Part shown: piece after piece, positions 43,950 to 50,818 of the stretch
How positions within the stretch are numbered: the stretch's first letter is position 1
How the letters are laid out: each line of letters opens with the position of its first letter
Origin: an uncultured Bacteroides sp.
GTDB taxonomy: Bacteria > Bacteroidota > Bacteroidia > Bacteroidales > Bacteroidaceae
Direction of reading: 5' to 3'
Assembly: GCA_947074275.1 (NCBI GenBank)
Contig: CAMTPA010000006.1
Location: 1-54,873, forward strand
Length of the DNA: 54,873 nt
Made by a program: the position numbers and the translations under genes
The notes under the pieces: model-generated
What the model was told of the DNA's origin: nothing
Database searches by the model: none
Seen by the model: only the letters and a program-made list of their open reading frames with translations

Positions 43950-45308
43950 ATGAAGAATGTTTTATTAAATGTAGCTCTTTTTTGTGCTGTATTGCTCGCT
44001 TTTTCTTCTTGCGAAAAAAGTGATAATAACAGCGAAACGTCTGTCAACAAATGGATAGAAACCAATATGCGACATTGGTATTATTGGCACGATGACATTC
44101 CCAGTTCTTCAAGTTTAAACCACAGTGCCACTCCCGAAAACTTCTTCAAATCATTGCTCTCATTGAAAGATGGGAAAGACAAACTATCGGGGCACAATTA
44201 TTATTCGGCAATTAAAAAGAAAAGTAGCACTACTCGTAGGGCGGAGGGGCTTTTGGGGTTTGAGTATCAAAAATGGTATTTCACCAACAGCAACGCATAT
44301 ATGCTCAACGTGCTTTATGTGTTGCCCAATTCGCCTGCCGAAGCTGCTGGATTGAAACGTGGCGAATGGATATTTAAAGTAAATGAACAAGCTATAACCA
44401 GTGCAAACACTTTCGCAGACACGGATGTTGTGGAGCTGACAGTGGGCGATAAATTCAATACTTTATCTACTCAAATGCGCACGATGACACTTGCTCCTTC
44501 GGTGGTCGAAGATAATCCTATACTATTGACCGATGTGTTTCAAGACTCATCTACCCAAATGAAAAAAGTGGGCTATATGGTGTACAATCACTTTACATCA
44601 GGTCCATCGGGTGATGGTGACAACACCTACAACCAACAATTGGTAAGCGAGTTTGCTAAGTTCAAAACAGCAGGTGTCGAAGAATTTGTGCTCGATTTGC
44701 GCTACAACGGTGGTGGTCTTCTTACTTGTTCTCAATTGCTATCTCAACTGCTTGCTCCAAAAGCTGCTTTGGGCAAAATATTCTGTGAAACACGTTATAA
44801 TACGAACAATGCAGCGAAAGACTCTATCTATTATCTCCAACAAAATAGCGAAAACTTAAATTTAAACCGTCTTTTTGTCCTCACAAGTTCGCGAACGGCC
44901 TCTGCTTCGGAAGCGGTGATTTACTGTTTGCAACCTTATTTTGATGTGGTGTTGATAGGCGAGACCACCGAAGGCAAGAATGTAGGCTCGTCAACATTGA
45001 GCAATGATAAATACGACTATGAGCTTCATCCCATTGTTTGTAAAATATACAATGCAAAGGGTGTGTCTGATTATGAAAATGGGATTGTTCCCAACTATAT
45101 GCTTACTGGCGACGCAAGAATGGTGAATGGCGCGATAGAACTGGGCGATAGGGAGAATGATATACCTCTTAGAGTAGCACTTCAAATGATGACTACCAAC
45201 TCAATGAATAACTCAACTCGCAACGTTTCGAATGATGCGTCTGATGCAACTCCTCTTTTCAATTCACTTACTCAAAAACAATTTGCAGATTTAGTAAGTA
45301 TGCCATAA
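43950..45308 (+). CDS. S41-family C-terminal processing peptidase-like lipoprotein with PDZ domain
   Basis: 452 residues with lipobox AFSSC (Cys21). A short N-terminal S41 domain (MRHWYYWHDDIP) is followed by a PDZ-like domain (about 120-180; VLPNSPAEAAGLKRGEWI). The protease core holds LDLRYNGGG and the active-site strand TSSRTASASEAV, which carries the catalytic serine; GETTEGKNVG follows. Such lipoproteins are common in Bacteroidota as envelope proteases of unknown target. The C-terminal tail beyond residue 410 is Asn/Ser/Thr-rich. It is transcribed alone. Confidence 0.9.
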   Translation: MKNVLLNVALFCAVLLAFSSCEKSDNNSETSVNKWIETNMRHWYYWHDDIPSSSSLNHSATPENFFKSLLSLKDGKDKLSGHNYYSAIKKKSSTTRRAEGLLGFEYQKWYFTNSNAYMLNVLYVLPNSPAEAAGLKRGEWIFKVNEQAITSANTFADTDVVELTVGDKFNTLSTQMRTMTLAPSVVEDNPILLTDVFQDSSTQMKKVGYMVYNHFTSGPSGDGDNTYNQQLVSEFAKFKTAGVEEFVLDLRYNGGGLLTCSQLLSQLLAPKAALGKIFCETRYNTNNAAKDSIYYLQQNSENLNLNRLFVLTSSRTASASEAVIYCLQPYFDVVLIGETTEGKNVGSSTLSNDKYDYELHPIVCKIYNAKGVSDYENGIVPNYMLTGDARMVNGAIELGDRENDIPLRVALQMMTTNSMNNSTRNVSNDASDATPLFNSLTQKQFADLVSMP

Positions 45309-45384
45309 CGTTGGTTGCTTTTGGTTTGTCCAACAACAATTGATTGCTTTTGTCGAATATATGTTGTGAAGTTCCTATTTATGG

Positions 45385-45438
45385 CTATTAACAAGTATCT
45401 ATTTAGATATTAACAGTGTGTGTGTTACTTGTTAATAG
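45385..45438. repeat. Perfect 13-bp inverted repeat upstream of the glycosyltransferase
   Basis: CTATTAACAAGTA (45385-45397) and TACTTGTTAATAG (45426-45438) are exact reverse complements with a 28-bp loop. They lie in the 273-bp AT-rich gap (45309-45581) between the S41 gene and the glycosyltransferase gene. Further TTAATAG and TTAACA words occur nearby. No T run follows, so it is more likely a binding site than a terminator. No convincing -7 box was found for the downstream gene. Confidence 0.6.
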
Positions 45439-45581
45439 TTCGTTTGCTAATTATTAATAGTCGAGAACTCAATAATTTCTTGTTTCGTTAGTTGCTATTT
45501 AATAATAGTTTTTTTAATTTTGTGAAAAACTACGTTTAAGGTTAACGTAACCTTTTGCAAATAGATTGCAGCATTAAAGTA

Positions 45582-46574
45582 ATGGATAGTCTTGTAAGTA
45601 TCGTTGTTCCCGTCTATAAAGTTGAGCAATTCGTTGTCGATTGCTTAAATTCGGTAGTTCAGCAATCATACGCTCATATAGAGTGTGTGATTGTGAATGA
45701 TGCTACACCCGACAATTCAATGGTGCTTGTCGAGGATTTTATAGCAAAGTACAAGGGCGATATACAATTTCGTGTCGTAAACCATAAAATCAATAAAGGG
45801 TTGTCGGCTGCTCGCAATACTGGTGTAAGAGCCTCCACTGGCGATTATATCTTTTTCTTGGATAGCGACGACGAGCTTGCTCCCAATGCAATTCAATCAT
45901 CCGTTGATAAAATTAGAGAATACGGAGATGTGGATTTCTTAGTTGGAAACTATGAGTTGATTGGTGGTTCGTTTTATCATCCACCGCTATGTTCCAATGA
46001 GTTGCTAAACAACAATTTCGCTATACTCAACGATTACTTTCTGAAAAAATGGTATCCGATGGCTTGGGGAAAGTTTGTGAGAAAAGAGTTTTTTATCGAG
46101 AATGACCTTTGGTTTAAAGAAGGCTTCTTGCACGAAGACGAAGCATTCTCTTTCCAATTGGGACTCACTGCCAACCGAATGGTGACCTTGCCGCACGTGG
46201 TGGTTTATAGATACAGGATTCATCCGGGTTCGATAAGCGTGGATAAAGTGTACAAAAACTATTCAGACACGCTATCCATTCAGCTCGAAAATATATACGA
46301 CCTTGTCAACAGTTCGGCCAATTACAACAACGATGTTGCTGTCGACTATTTTGTCACTCTGCTCCACTTCTTCGAGCTGGATGTGCTGTGTAGGTCGAAA
46401 CTGACAAGACGCGAGAAAAGACACCTTATCAAGATGTTGATGAAAAAAGCTTATCTAATAGAAAAGTTAGGAGAGATGCCTTCAAACCGTTGCCGGTTGA
46501 AGTATGGAATGATAAATCTACCCTATCTCCTCAAAAAGATTTCTTATCGTTTGTGGAGTCGCTACAAAGGGTAG
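45582..46574 (+). CDS. Family 2 glycosyltransferase
   Basis: 330 residues from the start at 45582 (MDSLVSIVVPVYK). The GT-A fold shows VNDATPDNS (first aspartate) and the metal-binding FFLDSDDELAP near residue 88, with the downstream EDEAFSFQLG (about residue 186) that often supplies the catalytic base. It transfers a sugar from a nucleotide donor to a surface polysaccharide or lipid carrier; the acceptor is unknown. No other polysaccharide genes flank it. Its 3' end is 8 bp from the 3' end of the convergent kinase gene, with no terminator between. Confidence 0.9.
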   Translation: MDSLVSIVVPVYKVEQFVVDCLNSVVQQSYAHIECVIVNDATPDNSMVLVEDFIAKYKGDIQFRVVNHKINKGLSAARNTGVRASTGDYIFFLDSDDELAPNAIQSSVDKIREYGDVDFLVGNYELIGGSFYHPPLCSNELLNNNFAILNDYFLKKWYPMAWGKFVRKEFFIENDLWFKEGFLHEDEAFSFQLGLTANRMVTLPHVVVYRYRIHPGSISVDKVYKNYSDTLSIQLENIYDLVNSSANYNNDVAVDYFVTLLHFFELDVLCRSKLTRREKRHLIKMLMKKAYLIEKLGEMPSNRCRLKYGMINLPYLLKKISYRLWSRYKG

Positions 46575-46582
46575 GTGCAATT

Positions 46583-48229
46583 TTATCGTTCGATGCCGCA
46601 AGGAAACCAAGCCCAAAAGTAAGATCCTTTGCTCAATTCCGATTCAAACCCTATTTCTCCATCAATAAATTCGAGCATCGCTTTGCAGATAGACAAGCCC
46701 AAACCTGTGCCTTGTGCAAAAGTGTCTACTTTCTCAAATCGGCTGAAGATGCGGCTTTTGTTCTCTTCGGAGATACCAATGCCTGTATCGCGCACATATA
46801 CTTTAACGCCTTCATTCTCTATCTCATAGCCAAACTCAATTTCGCCTTGCGATGTGTATTTCACTGCGTTCGACAAAAAATTATTGAGCAATTGCGATGT
46901 GCGTAGTGGGTCGAATATGATAAATATATTCTCTTCTGTTTTATTGCATTTCAGTTGAATGCCTTCCCCAATGCGAACTTTAAAAGATAACTCAAACTTG
47001 TCAAATAGTTCATTCAGATTGAAACGCTCCTCTTTGTAATCGAACACTCCAGCTTCTAATTTAGACAAGTCGAGAATGTCATTAATTAGATTGAGTAGTA
47101 AATCGCTGTTGGTAGATATAATGTTACTGTAATCTTCTTTCTCTTTGGGGTCTTCGGTGTGAATCAGTATGTCAGAGAAGCCTACAATGGCATTAAGAGG
47201 TGTACGTATCTCGTGACTCATATTGGCAAGAAATGCCATTTTTAGCTTCTCCGACTCTTCTGCTTTCTCTTTTGCCACGATGAGTTTCTGCTGAGTTTCA
47301 CGAAGACTTGTGATGTCGGTATTGAACACGATGAAATAGAGTACTTCTCCATCTTCGTCTCTCACCACGTGGGCTTTGCTGTTGATGTATTTTGTTTCTT
47401 TGTGATATTCGCTTTCGTAATATCCTTCTACTTTAGCAAAATCATAATCGAAGATGATGTCATATCCTTTTCCTTCTCGCAATAGTTCTTTGTCTTCTTC
47501 GGGCAATGCTGGATTTTCAAAAATAGAGATACCCATTACTTTCCATTTGTCTTGCACGCCGAATATCTTCATATCGGTGTTGTTTATGTCTATAATGCAT
47601 CCTTCTGCGTTATAAAGTTCGATGCCGATGGGTATATCACTGTAAATCGTTTCTAATGCTCGTATGATGTTGTGCCCTTGTTCGCCTGCCTGTTTACTGT
47701 TTTTATTATTCAGAGCAATGCTTGCTCCTACAATTTGTGATAATAGAAAGAGTAATGTCACATCTTGTTCGCGCCAGCTTCTATACTCTTTCACAATGTC
47801 GATGCCCATATAGCCCAATAACGTGTTTTTGTGTGTGATGGGGGTTATGACAAGCGATTTGATATCTTGCGATTTCAGAATCTCATACTCACTGTTTGCA
47901 ACTTCTTTCATTTCTTCAAGGTCGCTCACGATGAGCGGTTTGTAATTGAATAAGATGTTGTTTAAGAAACGAGTTTCATCCAACGGTATTTCGCCAACAA
48001 TCTCTATTTGAGGTGTAGCACCTTCTATGCAAGCTTCATACTTGTAGCGTTGGGTTTTCTTTTCTAAATCATACAAGAATATGTACGAGCGGTCGGCATT
48101 GTATAAATGCAGCACATCGTCCAAAATCTTGTTGATAACATTGTGATGATTAGTTTCGTCATAAAATGACAGCAAAGAGTGCGAAAAGATATTATTGCAA
48201 GAAGCGTTTGTAAAGATGTTGTTGTACAT
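46583..48229 (-). CDS. Cytoplasmic GAF-PAS sensor histidine kinase
   Basis: 548 residues, no signal peptide and no membrane helix. A GAF domain (about 25-180) is followed by a PAS domain (about 190-315), a HisKA domain with His339 in ANMSHEIRTPLN and an ATPase domain (DTGIGIS, GTGLGLSICKAM). It senses an intracellular signal such as redox state or a small molecule. No response regulator is adjacent; the neighbouring Crp/Fnr gene is co-directional but separated by a terminator. Transcribed from the promoter at 48294-48326. Confidence 0.92.
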   Translation of the reverse strand: MYNNIFTNASCNNIFSHSLLSFYDETNHHNVINKILDDVLHLYNADRSYIFLYDLEKKTQRYKYEACIEGATPQIEIVGEIPLDETRFLNNILFNYKPLIVSDLEEMKEVANSEYEILKSQDIKSLVITPITHKNTLLGYMGIDIVKEYRSWREQDVTLLFLLSQIVGASIALNNKNSKQAGEQGHNIIRALETIYSDIPIGIELYNAEGCIIDINNTDMKIFGVQDKWKVMGISIFENPALPEEDKELLREGKGYDIIFDYDFAKVEGYYESEYHKETKYINSKAHVVRDEDGEVLYFIVFNTDITSLRETQQKLIVAKEKAEESEKLKMAFLANMSHEIRTPLNAIVGFSDILIHTEDPKEKEDYSNIISTNSDLLLNLINDILDLSKLEAGVFDYKEERFNLNELFDKFELSFKVRIGEGIQLKCNKTEENIFIIFDPLRTSQLLNNFLSNAVKYTSQGEIEFGYEIENEGVKVYVRDTGIGISEENKSRIFSRFEKVDTFAQGTGLGLSICKAMLEFIDGEIGFESELSKGSYFWAWFPCGIER

Positions 48230-48293
48230 AGATCTGATTATTATAACTCGTATGTATGTGTTTTATCGAAAGTATTCGATGTTTTATTGCTAA

Positions 48294-48326
48294 CAAAGAT
48301 AATAAAAAAACATCCGATAAAACAAA
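48294..48326 (-). promoter_or_regulatory. Promoter of the GAF-PAS kinase gene
   Basis: On the minus strand TTTG (48326-48323) and TATCTTTG (48301-48294) fit the -33 and -7 elements with a 21-bp spacer. The TTTG is exactly the loop of the terminator of the upstream Crp/Fnr gene. Confidence 0.65.
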
Positions 48327-48338
48327 TTTTACCGGATG
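48304..48338 (-). terminator. Terminator of the Crp/Fnr gene
   Basis: Read on the minus strand, CATCCGGTAAAA, loop TTTG, TTTTATCGGATG form a 12-bp stem with one G-U pair, followed by seven T. Plus-strand arms are 48311-48322 and 48327-48338. Confidence 0.92.
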
Positions 48339-48380
48339 AGCCGTATTTGGCGCGTGTGTTGCAACAGTATAAATATAATC

Positions 48381-49076
48381 TTAATAAATAACGCAATCCA
48401 CTTTAGAACTTACCCAAATCAATTTGGATACTTCGGGGATGTATATCTCTTTTCGTTTAAGCACCACTACGCCTTTTTCTTGCATACTATTTAGTGCTTT
48501 CGATACGTTTAAGCGAGTGTCGTCTAAACAAGCCGCCAAACTCTCCATCTTCACTTTCAGAGTTTTTTCGCCTTGTGGCCGCTCTACGTGTTGCAGAATG
48601 AAATGTACAATCTTTTCTTCTACTCCTTGTGGGGCAGTTTCCCAAATGCGGTGATAGAAGCTTTGAGCACGATTGCTGATGATATTCATATAGTTCAATC
48701 GGAAAATATCGTAATTCATCAATCCTGTCAGTACAAAAGATTTGCAAATGGTGATGGCATTTACCTCTGTAAGAGCTGTATAATTGGAAGCATAGTGTAC
48801 TTTCATTCCAAATAGCGACTGTGGCTCAATAACGGCAGGAGCTTCTATTTTTTCGATAAAAGTATAAGTGCCGTCGTTTGAAGTTGTCTCTATCGAAAGT
48901 TCCCCTTTTAACAAAAAGAACAATTGGTCGCACGAAGTACCTTGCTCAATAACTACATCTCCTTCATTATAACGAGTAAAATGCAACTTAGTCTTTTCAA
49001 GGATACTTGTAAAATCTCCGTGCCCCAGTCCTTGAAATAAAGGAAGTTGCAGCAAAGTATCAAACATTGTATTCAT
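48381..49076 (-). CDS. Crp/Fnr-family transcriptional regulator
   Basis: 231 residues. The N-terminal cyclic-nucleotide-binding beta roll (about 15-125; [23 protein letters not shown]) precedes a dimerization helix and a C-terminal winged helix-turn-helix (about 150-225; [22 protein letters not shown]). No N-terminal cysteine cluster is present, so it is not a classic oxygen-sensing Fnr; the ligand is unknown. The start could also be Met4 at 49067. It has its own promoter and terminator. Confidence 0.92.
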   Translation of the reverse strand: MNTMFDTLLQLPLFQGLGHGDFTSILEKTKLHFTRYNEGDVVIEQGTSCDQLFFLLKGELSIETTSNDGTYTFIEKIEAPAVIEPQSLFGMKVHYASNYTALTEVNAITICKSFVLTGLMNYDIFRLNYMNIISNRAQSFYHRIWETAPQGVEEKIVHFILQHVERPQGEKTLKVKMESLAACLDDTRLNVSKALNSMQEKGVVVLKRKEIYIPEVSKLIWVSSKVDCVIY

Positions 49077-49102
49077 AATTTCGGTTTAGTCTTTATTTTT
49101 TG

Positions 49103-49132
49103 CAAAAGTAGTGATAATCAACTCGTCGCAAA
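49103..49132 (-). promoter_or_regulatory. Promoter of the Crp/Fnr gene
   Basis: Minus-strand TTTG (49132-49129) and TACTTTTG (49110-49103) fit -33 and -7 elements with an 18-bp spacer, 26 bp before the start codon. Confidence 0.55.
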
Positions 49133-49203
49133 GGCTTTAATACTTGGTTTTTGTCTTTTTTATTAAATCTTAAAAATAGGGCGATATTCTGAAAAAACGA
49201 TTC

Positions 49204-49234
49204 TTGTAAAATGTATAAAAATACATTATCTTTG
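49204..49234 (+). promoter_or_regulatory. Promoter of the marC gene
   Basis: TTG (49204-49206) and TATCTTTG (49227-49234) have a 20-bp spacer. The transcript should begin near 49241, which leaves a leader of only about 11 bases and excludes a GTG start at 49234. Confidence 0.65.
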
Positions 49235-49251
49235 TGCCTAAAATAAGAAAT

Positions 49252-49854
49252 ATGTTTGCAAACTTTAATTTTCAGCAAATGGCGAGTGCATTTATCGTGC
49301 TCTTTGCTGTAATCGACATCATCGGTTCTATACCTATCATTATCAACTTGAAAGAGAAAGGAAAAGATGTGAACGCAATGAAGGCTACTCTGATTTCGTT
49401 TGCGTTGCTCATTGGTTTTTTCTACGCAGGCGATATGATGTTGAAGCTCTTTCACGTAGATATTGAGTCTTTTGCGGTAGCTGGTGCGTTTGTCATCTTT
49501 TTGATGTCGCTCGAAATGATTTTGGATATTGAGATATTCAAAAACCAAGGCCCTATCAAGGAGGCCACATTGGTGCCTTTGGTGTTTCCTTTGCTGGCGG
49601 GTGCAGGTGCGTTCACCACATTGCTTTCGCTACGCGCCGAGTATGCCAGTGCCAACATCATCACTGCTTTGGTGCTCAATATGGTTTGGGTATATTTTGT
49701 GGTGAGTATGACTGGGCGTGTGGAGCGTTTTTTAGGTAAAGGAGGAATTTACATCATTCGCAAATTCTTCGGAATCATTCTGCTTGCCATTTCGGTGAGA
49801 CTGTTTACCGCCAATATCACTCAGCTGATTGAAGCACTGCAAAATGGAAATTAA
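49252..49854 (+). CDS. MarC-family integral membrane protein
   Basis: 200 residues from ATG 49252 (MFANFNFQQM); the longer frame starting at GTG 49234 overlaps the promoter. Six hydrophobic helices are apparent. Signatures include FAVIDIIGSIPI in helix 1 and VPLVFPLLAGAGAFTT in the middle, both typical of the MarC/UPF0056 family. Despite the name, MarC proteins have no proven role in multidrug resistance, and their substrate is unknown. Monocistronic, with its own promoter and terminator. Confidence 0.9.
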   Translation: MFANFNFQQMASAFIVLFAVIDIIGSIPIIINLKEKGKDVNAMKATLISFALLIGFFYAGDMMLKLFHVDIESFAVAGAFVIFLMSLEMILDIEIFKNQGPIKEATLVPLVFPLLAGAGAFTTLLSLRAEYASANIITALVLNMVWVYFVVSMTGRVERFLGKGGIYIIRKFFGIILLAISVRLFTANITQLIEALQNGN

Positions 49855-49879
49855 ACAAATAATAGCCTGTCTATATACC

Positions 49880-49913
49880 AAAAGGTTGTCTGCAAATGTA
49901 GGCAACCTTTTTT
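49880..49913 (+). terminator. Intrinsic terminator after marC
   Basis: AAAAGGTTGTCTGC (from 49880) pairs with GTAGGCAACCTTTT around an AAAT loop, with T residues continuing after the stem. Confidence 0.9.
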
Positions 49914-50000
49914 GTTTTATCACACTCTTGTTTTTGGTCTGCGTAGCAGAGGTGTTTAATGATTTGGAATAGAATGTCTTGTGGACTAAATACGCTTACT

Positions 50001-50103
50001 TAGGTGTAACAACACCCGGATGTTGTGATGTAAAACACCCGGATGTTGTGGTGTAGAACATCCGGGTGTTGCTGGGTAAAACATCCCCGTGTTGTTGCAC
50101 CTA
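50001..50103. repeat. Intergenic array D: four 23-bp units with palindromic cores and inverted ends
   Basis: The 14-bp core AACAYCCGGRTGTT occurs at 50011-50024, 50034-50047 and 50057-50070, with a degenerate fourth copy (CCCC centre) at 50080-50093. The period is exactly 23 bp. The ends TAGGTGTAACAAC (50001-50013) and GTTGTTGCACCTA (50091-50103) are inverted repeats with one mismatch. The whole element can fold back on itself. It lies between the convergent marC and msrA genes. The unit is unrelated in sequence to arrays A-C but has the same architecture. Confidence 0.9.
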
Positions 50104-50161
50104 CATTGCCTGATGAAGAAAATGAAAGATGCAGAGGGGGGGAAGTTAAGAACTGATTGCC

Positions 50162-50653
50162 TTAAAATATTTTGCGGTAGATGTGGCAATAGGGTGTAGT
50201 GCCTTTGTGGTCGTAGTATTGCTGATGGTAATCTTCAGCTTTCCAAAAAGTCTCGGCAGGACGCAGTGTGGTGGCCACATCGCAGCCTTTTTGTTGCAGC
50301 AGCTCAATGAGTTTTTCGGCTGTCTCTTTTTCTTGAGGCGATGTGTAGAATATAACCGATTTGTATTGTGGCCCTATATCGGGTCCTTGCCCGTCGTGCT
50401 GAGTGAAATCGTGTGTTTCAAAAAAGAACTTCACCAAATCACCATACGACACTTGGGCTGGATTGTATTCTACCTCTACTGTTTCGAGATGCCCGGTTTG
50501 CTTGGTGCATACTTGTTCGTAGGTAGGTGTGGGCACGTGTCCTCCCATATAGCCCACGGCTGTTTGTTTCACTCCATCTACTTTGCCGAAGTAGTATTCT
50601 GTGCCCCAAAAGCAGCCAGAGGCAAAATAGGCTTTCTTTAATTCTGTATTCAT
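50162..50653 (-). CDS. msrA: Peptide methionine-S-sulfoxide reductase MsrA
   Basis: 163 residues from the start at 50653 (MNTELKKAYFASGCFWG); the frame extends to 50695 but the shorter start fits the family. The catalytic cysteine is in GCFWGTEYYF near residue 14. GYMGG, the HDFTQHDGQGPDIGPQYKS block and the C-terminal YHQQYYDHKG are all standard. It repairs the S form of methionine sulfoxide using thioredoxin. No fused MsrB domain is present. It is divergent from fkp. Confidence 0.95.
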   Translation of the reverse strand: MNTELKKAYFASGCFWGTEYYFGKVDGVKQTAVGYMGGHVPTPTYEQVCTKQTGHLETVEVEYNPAQVSYGDLVKFFFETHDFTQHDGQGPDIGPQYKSVIFYTSPQEKETAEKLIELLQQKGCDVATTLRPAETFWKAEDYHQQYYDHKGTTPYCHIYRKIF

Positions 50654-50769
50654 AATTCCGAAAGTTTTGAGATTTCCTGTTACAAAGTTCATCAATTTTC
50701 GTCTTTATTTTATCCGTTGGTTTTCCAATCTTTCTTAAAGATAGATAAAAGCCGAATAGACTTTTCTTG

Positions 50770-50777
50770 TATCTTTG
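50770..50777 (+). promoter_or_regulatory. -7 promoter box of fkp
   Basis: TATCTTTG fits TAnnTTTG and lies 41 bp before the fkp start codon. No clear -33 element. Confidence 0.5.
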
Positions 50778-50818
50778 GCTTGTGATACAGAAACGATAAA
50801 TTCAATTCATCAGATAAT

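Larger units (their letters stand above)
49855..50161. other. Convergent intergenic region marC to msrA
   Basis: 307 bp without a gene, holding the marC terminator (49880-49913) and array D (50001-50103). The remaining sequence shows nothing I recognise. Confidence 0.75.

Noticed and set aside
45548..45557. Promoter box TAACCTTTTG before the glycosyltransferase
   Set aside because: It has one base too many between TA and TTTG, and the spacing to the upstream TTTTG is too long.
49234..49251. GTG start of the MarC gene
   Set aside because: It overlaps the -7 promoter box, so it would not be transcribed.
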